Position numbers and translations under genes: made by a program. Positions 1 to 10,932 of a DNA stretch of 64,000 nt are shown piece by piece. This DNA is from Tulasnella sp. 424 (Eukaryota; Basidiomycota; Agaricomycetes; Cantharellales; Tulasnellaceae), in the NCBI GenBank assembly GCA_019633425.1, contig WSUB01000129.1, forward strand, positions 1 through 64,000, given 5' to 3'. Under the pieces are notes generated by a model. The model searched no databases. It saw nothing but the letters and a program-made list of their open reading frames with translations, and was not told where the DNA came from. How positions within the stretch are numbered: position 1 is the stretch's first letter; every line of letters starts with the position of its first letter.

Positions 1-560
1 CGCACCTTCAACTTTCCCGGAGACATCTCATGAGAGGTCTCCGTGAAGCCTGCACTCGATTCTCCCGGAGCCGCCAGCTGGTACATCTCCGGGAAATGTC
101 GTCTGATTGTTCCCGGTTCGGCCTCCCGGAAAACCTGGTCTCGAAGGAGATCCATTATGCAAGCAAGGACATGAAATCGCTATCTAACACGGAAAGCGAT
201 AGCGTGTAACTGGTCTACAACGTAAACTTACGGTTCCGGGAAAATTAAGCCCCTTTTTCATATTGCAGAAACCCGCATCTCTGGTGTAGACCGCATCACT
301 CAGGTAAAGCGGTCTAAAGACGCTATAAACCGCTGAGAGGCTCGATATTCATTCCCCAAATGAGATCAAAATAATGTAGCAATATATTAGAATATTAGAA
401 TTACAGGAAAAATATACAAAGAATCTCCTATAGTAAGGTATAGGAGAAGGAGAGCTTGAGGGGAGCGGCAAAAATTAGTATGACCTGGCCAGCGATATAT
501 GAGATAAATTTGCGAGCTTGGCCACAATATCTCATATATCATATCTACTAAGGCCCGCCA
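1..560. other. Left-edge intergenic sequence outside the array
   Basis: No supported gene. The stretch is not shared with the module spacers. It contains several short inverted repeats, such as agaccgc and gcggtct flanking about 290-320, and is AT-rich from about 360 to 440. The array-type sequence starts near 560 with the pyrimidine-rich 3' flank normally found behind a B gene. Confidence 0.5.
494..540. repeat. Perfect 13-bp inverted repeat (hairpin)
   Basis: GATATATGAGATA at 494-506 is perfectly inverted at 528-540, with a 21-nt loop. It is AT-rich and could be a cruciform, a transcript hairpin or the relic of a small element. No function can be read from it. Confidence 0.5.
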
Positions 561-1955
561 GGCCTCCCCTTTTCCTTCTTTAATTTCTTATATCATCTAC
601 TCTCTTGCACTAAAAAACTCTCCCCCCTCCCCCCACGACCGACTTGTTATTTATCCGTGTATTATAATACTTTGGGAACTCCACAAGACAAGAGAAAAAT
701 ATACGTTGTAGAAAAAGGAATTGAAATATGTCGCGCATCCTGATTGGAGGTGCGTGGTCAAGGATTTGGAAGACAAGTAGGGTGGGTGGGTGATCCGCTG
801 GCGGTGGCGTGATACGATGGCGTCATTGATAGGGTCGTGATGAAGAGCAGTAACAGTGAGGGGGGCTTGCAAGATTGAGTCGATCGACTTGCGGCATGCT
901 CATAGCAAATGGCCTGCTCAGTCCAGGTCGGTCAACCTGTTGCGCTTGCTTTTTCAGCAACCTCGGGATGTTCCGTACGTTGGGTTGATCCTATGAATTG
1001 CCTTCATGCTGCTTCCTTGCCAGATATCATAACCACTGCCACCTACGGTCGTTCGCATAGGGAGCGAATCCTCGGAGAGCTCTGCATAGCACGAACGAGG
1101 AATATCGCTTATGAGAAGTCCCCGGGCGAGCTTGGGCCTCCAACTCCAGCCCGCCCTCCGCATCTTGCAAGCAGCTCGTCATTAGCGCCATACACAGGCC
1201 CACAAAATCTTGTACAAGTGGTGAGAAGGACTCGCTATAGATATCCGATGCATCAACCTAGATTGAAGTGTAACTTTGCCGGTGAAATCGTTAACAAGCG
1301 AGATACAGTTAAAGGTCAACGCCCCCATTGCGATGCAAATAATCTACTCCAGACTATTCACTACCCTACTCTCTCCACCCCGCTCGTCTGGACCAATCAA
1401 TAAGCCTTGCAGCAGGTCGTTCCCATACCACTACTTGCCGATTTCCAACACCACAGCAGAGTACACACCCAAAAACACCGAATGGCTCGGTATTGAAAGG
1501 GTTGATAAATTTGATTCTTAGTCAGAGTCGGCAAAGGTACCGATCGGGAGGAGTGTAGTCCGCGGTAGAGTGCGTCAAACTCGATGTTGCGAGGATGGAC
1601 GTGGTCGAAGAAGGATTCGTATTCACACTGAAAGGCTCCTGAAAGCTCCGATGCGGCCCGACACCATCGCGGACATGAAGAGGGATGATAAAGCCAGATG
1701 ATTTTCTTGGCCGTTCGCCGCCACTGCTGAATCGGTCAACGGTGTGCACGGCTGGAATTGGAAGTCTCTTAGTGAAAATGTGCAGATGTGATGAGATGAG
1801 AGGTCGCCGAGGCCGCGAGTTTGGAAACCTGCAAGCGGCTCCCATTGTCCCCCGTTCTTCGCCGACTCCGATATCCAGCATCGCACTGCACACCGCCCGG
1901 CTAAGTCTCAAGGTAATCAATATAACCGCAAATCGCGGCAAGCGCTCACAGAGCG
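561..1955 (+). other. A1 5' flank with 3' flank of a missing B gene
   Basis: The first ~150 nt match the 3' flank seen after other B genes (gacttgtt, tatccgtgta, ccacaaga), although no B exon precedes them here. The array edge therefore cut off an upstream B gene. A degenerate CRE-like site (TGGCGTCA, 818-825) sits where other modules have TGACGTCA. The rest is the conserved A leader: no open frame is kept between copies, so I call it promoter or 5' UTR. Confidence 0.5.
1533..1555 (+). repeat. Relic of A exon 2 start
   Basis: AAAGGTACCGATCGGGAGGA closely resembles the start of A exon 2 (Lys-Gly-Thr-Asp-Trp-Glu-Glu). It lies about 420 nt upstream of the A1 start with no open frame around it. 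It is probably a leftover of an older A copy. Confidence 0.4.
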
Positions 1956-3142
1956 ATGTCCTCCCCACCGACCAGTAAGGGAACACCCGAGACCGATCAC
2001 ATAACACTGAGATCCTCATTGGTCCCCTCCCTCTACAGTCAATCGTTTCAAAGGCACGGACTGGGAAGAGTGTAACGAATTTATTCTAGCAATCCATGCA
2101 GCGGCATGGAAGGAAGGCAAATTTCGGGATCACGCGTGGATAGCGGACTTTGCGGCACTCCACTTCTCGCATAAAGCGCTATCATGGCGCTCCCGGCTTC
2201 CGCAAGATGTCTGTGAAGACTGGAAAAAGTTGCAAGTTGCACTCTTGGATCGATGGCCGCCTCCAGACGATGACGACGAGTGAGAACCCAATTGGGTTTC
2301 GTAATCCTTTCGGGAATGCTGGATAATAACGCTTCTGTAAATAGGCCTCGGATCGAGCCAACACCGGCGGCTGCGCCTTCACTCGGTCACAGTGACAGAC
2401 TTGACCGCCTACTAAATGGAATTCTGAAAGTTGTTACAACCGGAACCGATTCTATCTCGTACATCAAATTTGGGGACGGGGATGCTTTTTGCACATTGAC
2501 CGAGAACGCCACTGAGGCTCTCCGCATACGCTGCAATTCCTTGTCTAACGGCACTCTTCTCGAACGGATTGTAAGCTTCAATCATATCATATATTCTAAT
2601 TCAGTAACAGACTGTGCTTACAAGCGTACCGTAGGATGGACTACGCCATTCTTGGCTAGGAGCTCAGTGGGCGTCCACTGATCCCAACCTGAAAAATGGA
2701 TCCACCAAGTGCGCAAGGTGTTTGATTACTCGTATACCCCTTCTGAAATATCAATTTACAGTCACGGGCGCCTGGTGCTAGTGGAATCACTTAATCTAAA
2801 ACCTTCTTGGACGGCGACCTATCCGTACCAGCTTGCATCGTGTACTGTCTCGGCTAACCGGGAAGTTATTCCATTCTGGGAGAATAACGATACTAGTAGT
2901 ATGTTTATTCATCTTTAACTCTAGATTTCCTTCGATTTTGACTAATGAATGACCTGTGCTGTTAGAAATCACAATTAGTATCTTCTGCATAAACGGAGCA
3001 CTATTTCTTGCCGCGGATCCGGACGCCTACTCGAAGGAGTATCCTAAGGAGAGAAGAGTGGTAAGAAACCTATCACCCACAGTGCCGTATTACAGCTGAT
3101 CCCTTGCCTTCCCAGAGAATCTTTTTTGAGCAGATTGACTAA
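1956..3142 (+). CDS. Family A copy A1: Gag-like/beta-rich protein, 272 aa
   Basis: Function unknown. Exons are 1956-1974, 2039-2279, 2345-2570, 2635-2708, 2762-2898, 2966-3060 and 3116-3142 (819 nt, 272 aa plus TAA). The start is the ATG before the first GTAAG donor and is followed by the conserved Ser-Ser-Pro-Pro. Exon 2 (about residues 7-87) carries FKGTDWEEC, then WIADFAALHFSHKAL, then a Trp-x-x-Leu and DRWPP ending. This is the layout of a retrotransposon Gag capsid domain. A Pro-rich linker (IEPTPAAAPS) leads to a beta-rich domain (about 110-272) that ends in the ADPDAY motif and FFEQID. The whole resembles an Agaricomycete family I recall. No zinc knuckle, protease or polymerase is present, so it looks like a domesticated protein rather than a live transposon. 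Paired with B1 downstream. Confidence 0.75.
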
Positions 3143-5079
3143 GTGGATGGAGCTAAGTCGTCCAACAGTTCCCCGCCAGTTTCTTTTGGAAAGTGCGCCG
3201 GGTACGTCTTGACCGCGCTCGGAGAGATATGTCTTTGCCCGTGTTGGCTCGAACCTTATCGCGAGTCCAATTGATTATATAACGCATTTCACGAACGCTT
3301 GCATACATTTCTATTGTTCTGAACCGTCCGTAGGTGGCTCTTTACCGCCTTGAACGGCAGTTGAAGCAACATTTGCCTTATGTTCCAATCAAGCCGTGCA
3401 TTATTATGATGGAGACTGGATTTATGTTGGACAAGAAAGATCGGGACCTGGGCAACCGACTTACCGAATACAGAACGTTACCACACCGTTCTCTTGATTT
3501 TGCTTTCCGAAACCCCAATAACCGCTCCTACGTCCCCTCTAGTTTAGCTCCCCGAACGCTGAAGAATATTAAATACACCAAATTCTATAGCAAGATTCGT
3601 TACTTGGATTTCCCCGTTTCCCGTGGCATTTAAGCGCAGACCGAGGGAGATAATGACGCGCTGGCGGAGTCGATCGTCACCACCACCGTCTGACGTCCAC
3701 GCTTCCTTCTCTTCACAGCAAGCTGAGCTCTACCCGCGGGGATCAGCTGGGCCAGACGATAGTGGTATTACCGGAAACGACGTCCATCTCACCCACCGAC
3801 AAGCCGGTCCCCGATCCTTGGCGGATTTCGCGCAACAATGAGCCAAACAAAGTCGATGATTTCCAACAGTTGCGCACGAGCACTTGCACCGGAGGTTTCT
3901 TAAGCTTGTGTTTTTACTTTGTGTTCAATTGCATCGGAGGCCACCCGGTTGGGGGCCTGAGGTGGTGAGGGGAAGAAGACCCTCGTGAGGGGTTCAAGGG
4001 TCCCGTTCTCGATGACATCACAAGCCACGACGTCTCACTCATCGATCCTTGCCTCGCCCCAGACACTTGGTCTGGCTTCGATACTCCTGACACCCTCGCA
4101 TATCCTCATTCATCTCCTTCCTTTACTATTTGGTCGAACAGGAAACGTTGTATCATTTATGATTTATGATTTCACACTCCGGCTGACTTCCCTTCCCGTT
4201 GACTCCGGATGCCCTGCCCCAGTGCCCCGAAGATCTATGCATTTACTTTCGAACGCCTCCACAATGCAGGCGGCAGTGTAAAGGTGCGATGTTGAATACA
4301 TGCAAACTGCCTCATGCACCTTATCACCTGTAGTGCGAATCGAAATTCGGCTCAAGAGTCAGAACCCCAGTCTGAGAATATACAACCCTTCCACGCGACA
4401 TTCCAAGATGCGATGCAACGCCGCCGACCGCAAGGCGCCTTTGAATGGACTGGGTTGACAGTAGTACGATAAGAGAAATGACTGAATGGGGAATTTTCGT
4501 CGCGATTCGATGATCCCGCCGGACGGTGACATTTGTCCTTCCATCTTCCATCTCACGTGATCTTTGTCCTCTCGGTCAACGCGCCCCCACCTCCGAGCGA
4601 CTTTGCAAGAACGACGCTTCGCTCGTCTCCAAAAACAACCCCTTTGTTTGGGAGACAGCGCAAAATCCGAAAGCTCCTGGAGTGCGGACGATGGGGAGCG
4701 CTTGACTCTTCACCACCAGGCAAAAAAAACCGAAAATAAACAATCTCCAACGCATCTGGCCCAGCCCACAATCCCCCATTCTACTCAGCTCCCGTCTATC
4801 ACAGAAATACCAATATATCAATATCACGCCCACTCAATCGTCTATTTCCCTGTTTACACCCAATTCACGTTTAAGCGCTGCGACCGGGGGATTTAAAGGC
4901 GCCTCCTCATCGTAGCTTGGATGGATCCTCCAACGTCCCTTCGTGCCACCACCTCCCCCTCTCGTCTCTCTCATCCCTCCCCTTCGCGCCTCTGCAACCT
5001 CCAACGCACAACTCTAGGCTCACGATACTCACACTTCCCCTCGCTCAGTACCAGTCCTACTCCGAGTCGTAACTTGAAA
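3143..5079 (+). other. A1-B1 spacer
   Basis: No supported gene. About 3180-3640 is shared with the A4-B4 spacer (about 20,340-20,830) and not with the other modules. About 3700-4550 belongs to the block common to all spacers, with the recurring atttcgcgcaacaatgagcc and gatgacatcac words. The B1 promoter fills the end. Confidence 0.6.
4554..4897 (+). promoter_or_regulatory. B1 promoter: CACGTG box to TATA-like box
   Basis: CACGTG at 4554-4559 and TTTAAA at 4892-4897, 183 nt before the B1 ATG. The ~100 nt after the CACGTG box are among the best conserved noncoding sequence in the array. CACGTG is the usual site of bHLH factors. Confidence 0.6.
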
Positions 5080-6648
5080 ATGCCTGCTGTAAGCACGCAC
5101 TTTTCTTTCGGTCTTCAAACAGACGATCGACTTACTTGTCAATCATGGCATTGACTCTCTTTCCTTTCCTTGGCGTTTCCAAGTCTTTCCCTAGTTCTTT
5201 CGTCCGATCCTCCTCCACCGAGAGCCGTTCCACTACCGCCGAGACCACTACGAGAGGTTCGTCGATCGGTCCTCTCGACTTCGCCCACCACCACACTAAT
5301 CCCTAGCTCTCCTGTTCTACCTTATTCTGTTCCATAGTTGCCCTGCCACCTTGGCTCAGGCCCCATGATGACCACGACCAACTCCCTCGTTCGCTCTACC
5401 CAATCCTCCCTCCCCCCGTACCCTACATTCCAATCCAGTCCATCGCCATATCTCGCTCATCCTCCAACACCGGAACCGACTACGACACCGTCATGACGGA
5501 CGCCTATTACAACGACGGCGAAAGTGAGGTAGGCCCACTACCCGGTTCCTTCGATTCACGCGTTGTTTGATTTGATCGAGCTGAAACCTGACCCTTTGGT
5601 GTCTCTTCACTTCTCTTTTCGCCCTCACCTCCTCTTCCTCGTCTATCAGGATTTAGACGGTGTTCCTCTCGAAGCAACCCACCCTAGCTTCGACAACTTT
5701 ACTTTCCAACGAGATACGACGGCCAACTATTTGAACCGACGCAAAGACTCCGTTCCCGAGCTCCAGGACGACGACGAGAAGGACAACTCCGAACTCGACT
5801 ACGAGTCTGAGGAAGAGACGATTACTATCGTCGAACCAGTTCGAACGGATTCTATGAAGGAAAGGAAGAAGGCGTTGAAAGCCGCCGACGCAATCAAGAC
5901 GCGCTCTAAGAAGACTTCCGTTAAGAACACAAAGAGTCGAAAGAGCCTGAAGGCGGCGGTGGCAAGTGGTATCCAAGACGCACCGGCCAGGCGGACAAGG
6001 AGCTCTACCGTAAGTCGTTCGGCTCTCCTCGTCTCTGATTAAGAAGTATCTGACGACCAAGATAATCTTTCTCACTACATAGCGCACTCAGCCCGCCACT
6101 TCTCAGCCAGCCAGCGCCCCGAGCGGCGACGAAATCGCCCAGCCCGCCGCCAGAAAACCTGTAAGTCGTCTTCCCTTCGAACCCGTCTTCTGCCTTCTCC
6201 TCGTCGATCATTCAAAGCTCATGATGACATTCTTCCTTCCCTCCCTCCCATTCTCCGCCCCTTTATACCACAGAAAACCCAGAAGACCTGGTTGCCTTGG
6301 GAGAGGAAGCTCCTGCGAGACGCCTTGGTCTCGTGGTGGACCGCCGAAGGAGCCAGTCGGTACAACCACCCAAGCAAAATGGTTCTCCCCGGTACAAAAG
6401 ACTACCAAGCCTGGGACCGGATCTCGGCGGAGTGCAAGGCTCTAAACGGCTCCTTTAACCGAGCACGGTGAGTGGCAGCCACTACCTTTTGGAGTGTTTC
6501 TTTTGATGAAGGCAGATGAAGCTGATGTTTTGGACACCTTGTTTTTCGTAGTGGTGGAATGTACATCATCGCTCGCGGGATGAAGAATGAGCTTCCCCCG
6601 GTCTCCGTTCCCGGCGACTCGACTTCTGGGTGGCGCCGATGTAAGTAA
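5080..6648 (+). CDS. Family B copy B1: basic Trp-domain protein, 333 aa
   Basis: Function unknown, possibly nuclear. Exons are 5080-5088, 5184-5256, 5338-5528, 5650-6009, 6083-6160, 6274-6467 and 6552-6648 (1,002 nt). Exon 1 encodes only Met-Pro-Ala. Residues 4-27 are Ser/Thr-rich. Residues 28-91 are Pro-rich (LPPWLRP). Exon 4 (92-211) has an acidic block (LQDDDEKDN, ESEEET) followed by a basic block (KERKKALKAADAIK). Exon 6 (about 238-302) begins KTWLPWERKLLRDALVSWW and has a second Trp helix. Exon 7 gives the GGMYIIARGM end. The spacing of Trp residues recalls Myb/SANT-like DNA-binding helices, but I could not confirm that. An inner start at exon 3 is impossible here, because the codon aligned with ATG-Ser-Arg in other copies is ATA; this supports the Met-Pro-Ala start. 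Nearly identical to B4. Confidence 0.7.
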
Positions 6649-7407
6649 TCGGCCCACCCCTCCCAACAAAAAATCATCTTGCTCGCGCGTATCGGGTACA
6701 TATTTCGCTACGACTTCCCTTTTCCTTCTTTTCATTTCTTATATGATCTACTCCCTTGCACACTAAAAAGCTGCCCCCTGCCCCTGCGACCCTTCTCTGC
6801 CGACTTGTTGTTTATCCGTGTATTACTATACTCTGTAGACTCCACAAGAGAAAAAATGTACGCTATAGAAAGGAATTGGAATATCTCTTGCATCTTGATT
6901 GGAGATGCACGGCCAAGGTTTTGGCGGACAATTTTGATTCGCCGGCGATGGCATGATACGTCATTCACAGGGTCGCCTCACGACCATCGGGATGAGGAGC
7001 GATGACAGTAAGGGCTTGCATGATTGACTCGATCGGTCTGTGGTATATGCTAATAACAAAAAGCTCGCTCGATTCAGCTCAGTTGCGCTTGCATTTGCAG
7101 CAACCTTTGGGTACTCCGTAGGTGCGGCCCGACACCATCACAGACATGAAGACGGATGAGAAATCCACATTGTGTTGACCATTTGCTGCTAATGCTGAGG
7201 TCAACAGCGAGCACGGTCGGAGTCAGAACGTCTCTAAATGCAGATGTGATAAGATGAGAGGTCACCGAGGCCGAAACAACCTGCAAGCGGATCCCCTTGT
7301 CCCTCGTTCTTCGCCGACTCCGATATCCAGCATCGCACTGCACACCGCCCGGCTAAGTCTCAAGGTAATCAATATAACCGTAAATCGGGGCAAGCGCTCG
7401 CACGGCG
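6649..7407 (+). other. B1-A2 joint and A2 leader
   Basis: Shortest joint in the array: the middle part that other modules carry, including the exon-2 relic, is missing. It keeps the B 3' flank and a degenerate CRE-like word (tacgtcattcacag, about 6957). The A leader follows (gatgagaggtc, then the cctcgttcttcgccgac stretch). No open frame is conserved. Confidence 0.55.
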
Positions 7408-8592
7408 ATGTCCTCCCCACCGACCAGTAAGTAATTACCCGAGACCGATCACAGAATACTGATCCTCATCGGTCCCTCACGCTATAGTCAATCGTTTCAA
7501 AGGCACAGACTGGGAAGAGTGTAGCGAATTTATCCTTGCAATCCGTGCGGCGGCATGGAAAGAAGGCAAACTTCGAGATCTCGCTTGGATGGCGGACCTC
7601 GCCTCTCTCCACCTGTCGCACAAAGCGCTATCATGGCACTCCCGACTTCCACGAGACGTCCGTGAAGACTGGGAAAAGTTGCAAGTTGCACTCTTGGATC
7701 GGTGGCCGCCTCCAGAAGAGGACGAAGAGTGAGAACGCAATTGGATCTCGTAATCCTTTCGGCAATAAGCTGGACAATAACGCTTCTGTAAATAGGCCTC
7801 GGATCGAGCCAACACCGGCAGCTGCGCCTTCACTCGGTCGAAGTGATAGAGCTGACCGCCCACTAAATGGGATTCTGAAAGTTATCAGGGATGGGATCGA
7901 TACTATCTCTTACATTAAATTTCGTGACCGGGATGCTATCTGCAGTTTGACAGATAAGGCGACTGAGGCTCTCCGCATACGCTGCAATTCCTTGTCCAAC
8001 GCCACTCTTCTCGAACGGATCGTGAGTCTGAACTTCATTTATCTTCTGGTCCAATAACAGAATGCGCTTACAAACGTGGCATAGGATGGACCACGTCACT
8101 CTTGGCTAGGAGTTCAGTGGGGGGCCAAAGATCCCGACCTGAAAAATGGATCCACTAGGTGCGCATGACGTTCGACTACTCTTATCCCGGCTCTAAAGCG
8201 TAAACTTTCAGCTTCGGGCACCTGGTGCTAGTGGAATCACTTAAATTCAAATCCTCTTGGACGGACCTTAACCCCTGCAAGCTTGCATCGTGCACTGTTT
8301 CGGCAAACCGCGAAGTGATTCCACTCTGGGAGAACGACGATACCAGTAGTATGTTTATTCCTTTTTCAATCTGGCTTCCTTTAGATTTTGACTTGGGAAT
8401 GATCCGTGTTGTTAGAAATCACAATTGGTTTCTTCTGCAGCGGCGGCACACTATTCATTGCGGCTGATCCAGATGCTTACTCGGAGAAGTATCCCAGCGA
8501 GAAAAGAACGGTACGAAACCCATTGCCCACATTGCTGTACTCAAGCTGATCCCTTCCTTTCCCAGAAAATTCTAATCGAGCAGATTGACTAA
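7408..8592 (+). CDS. Family A copy A2, 272 aa
   Basis: Exons are 7408-7426, 7488-7728, 7796-8021, 8085-8158, 8212-8348, 8416-8510 and 8566-8592; each has the same length as in A1. All splice sites are canonical; the third donor is GTGAGT rather than GTAAG. The Gag-like part reads WMADLASLHLSHKALSWHS. The linker and the ADPDAYSEKYPSEKR tail are intact, and the protein ends KILIEQID. The variable loop after KITIG is FFCSGGTL. Of the 5'-flank GT-AG signals that might mark a 5'-UTR intron, the GT is kept here but the AG is not. Partner of B2; the flanking spacer matches that of A5. Confidence 0.75.
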
Positions 8593-10932
8593 AGTGGATA
8601 AGCCAATTCATCGAATGGTTTTAGGCTAGGTTCCTTTGAAAAGTGCCACGGCTTTCTGGTTCATTGTGAAGGTGTACTTTAACTGTGGCCGCTTTTGGAT
8701 ATGAGCTCCGTTCGTCTCGTACGGTGGGTCAATCTCATGATTTGAAAACACCTCGCACCTCCTTCCTAGAGTTCCTCCCATCCTCCTTTCCTGCAAGCCC
8801 TCATTCCCTCCCATCGCCGGCTTTACTTTCAGCGAGTACTCATTCCATGTCCACCCGTCCCTCGTTTGCACTCGCTCCTGACAATTTTTGCCGTGCCATT
8901 GCCCCACATGTATTAAACGTAGAGCCCCAAATAGCCTCTCATCACCCTACCTGACTGCCTTTCAACCTCGAACGCAAACGGAGGTGAGATTGAAGTACGC
9001 AATTCCCGTGTGGACAAGCGAGGATCGAGGCCCCGCTGTTGGGAAATAGGAGCAAGTGCGGAGCAACCGAGAAGGGGCTGGTTGTAGATCTCCTAAGTCA
9101 AAGCTGCGCGCTGATAACGCAAACGTGAAGCGATGCGAACATCCTAAGCATACCCAAAGAGATTCTAAACGCACTAGAGGAAAAGGTGCTGATCAGCATC
9201 GGTGAACGATAATGAAAAGCGGCGTGTTTAAAGGTTTTCCTTCTGCTGTTGAATTTGCAGGCCACACTCGGGCTCTCGGCTTTACAGTCTTCCTCTTTCG
9301 AGGCGATTACCACCCTGGGATGAGTGTTTAGAGTGAGCTCTTGGTTGGTTGGTGTGCCCGAACGGTTTGCAATGACGGCGTTCGTGATGCCAGCACGGTG
9401 TTCCCTATTCGCGTCACATCGGGCTTTTCCCTATGTACCACTCCACAAACCTTTCATTCCACACTTTCATTCCACACAGAAATCTCAGTGGGGTCACAAG
9501 TGTCAAAGAAAGCTTCTCCGACATTTGAACGTCTTGGTCTCAGTATCCCTAACGCTTTCAACGGATCGGCCCGGTATTACAGGCCGTGTTCCGAAGCTCC
9601 GTCCGGAAAGACGAAACGACTTTCAACACCAGCTAGCCCTCATCGCGCGCGCCTCTTGTAAGTGTATCAAATTCTTCGGCCAGGGGTGAGGAGCGAGGGC
9701 GGGATAGAAAGGAGACCTGACGACATACATCTCACCCAGCACGGTCGATCTTCGATCCTGGGCGTATTTTGCGCAACATTGAGCCCAACAAATTTGATAT
9801 TTCCAGCGGGATTCAGTTGCGGGAACTTTATTCGTTGCTCCGCTGCGCTCAATTGCATCGGAGTCGAACCGGTTGCGGCGGGCTGAGGGGAAGAAATTCT
9901 CTTAGCGGGATTTTCAAGGGTCCTGCCCTCGATGACATCACAGGACACGACGCCTTGTTCCTTGTCCCAGATACTTGGAATGTCCTCGATACTCCTGTCG
10001 CCCTCGCCCGTTGGCTTTCTTTTCTCTTTTCTGGAGCGGGCAACGTGAACTTTTTATGATTCATGATTTTCAAACTCCGGCTCCCTTCCCGTTCGGATGC
10101 CCGGCTCCAGTGCCGCGATGGCATATGCATTTACTTTCAACCGCAGCTCCTTCATGCAAATGCATGGAATGTATGATTGTTGTAATCTATTCATGCGAAC
10201 TGCCTCATACGCCTCGTCACTTGCAGTGCGAATCGAAATTCGGTCTGAAGAGTCAGCACTCCAATCTGGAAATATACAACCATTCAACGCGGCATTCCGA
10301 GAGGCGATGCAGCGCGCCTTCCCCAAGGCGCCTTTGAAAGGAGTGGGCTGCCAGTAGCCCCATACGAGAAATTACTGAATGGGGGATCTTCGTAGCAATT
10401 CAATGATCCAGTCGGACGGACAAGTCGAGGTGACGTTGCTGGTCCTTTCATCTCACGTGATCCTTGTCCTTTCAGTCAACGCGCCCTCCACCTTTGAACG
10501 ACTTTGCAACAACGACGCGTCTCCCGTCTCCAAAGACAGTCGCACTATGTTTGTTTGGGTGACAACGCTAAATGTCAAAGCACCGGAAGTGCGGATGATG
10601 GGGCGCACTTGACTTGTAGCGGAAAGAATAAACAATCATCAACGCATGTGGCCCAGCCCAAAATCCTCCCTTTTACTCAGCTTACGTCTATTACGGAAAT
10701 ACCCAATATCACGCCCTCCCAATTGCGTCACTATCCCATCCCCGGGGAAATAAAGGCCCCCCCTCATCGCAGCTTGGAATGATCCTCCAACATCCCTTCG
10801 GGCCACCTCCTCCCCATGTCATATCTCTCCTTCCTCTTCCTTGCACTTCTCCATCCTACGACGCATAGCTCTGGCCTCACGGTACTCCCACTTCCCACCT
10901 CTCAGTACACCAGTCTTACTCGTAACTTGAAC
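8593..10932 (+). other. A2-B2 spacer
   Basis: No supported gene. About 8,990-9,660 is shared with the A5-B5 spacer (about 27,280-27,760), including gatcgaggc, gtgcggagcaaccgagaag and gagctcttggttggttgg. The later half is the common spacer block and the B2 promoter. Confidence 0.6.
10454..10755 (+). promoter_or_regulatory. B2 promoter: CACGTG box to TATA-like box
   Basis: CACGTG at 10454-10459. The TATA-like position is degenerate (AAATAAAG, 10748-10755), so this promoter may be weaker than the TATAAA/TTTAAA versions of other modules. Confidence 0.55.

Noticed and set aside
1900..1955. 5'-UTR intron just before the A start codon
   Set aside because: A GT is kept in all nine copies, but the matching AG is missing in A2 and A9, so I did not include it in the models.
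1685..1978. 97-aa frame in the A1 leader
   Set aside because: The same leader in A3, A4, A7 and A8 breaks this frame in different places, so it is noncoding.
5104..5154. Read-through of the Met-Pro-Ala exon into intron 1
   Set aside because: The extension differs in length and frame in every B copy, while the GTAAGC donor after Met-Pro-Ala is kept in seven copies (GTGAGC in B5).
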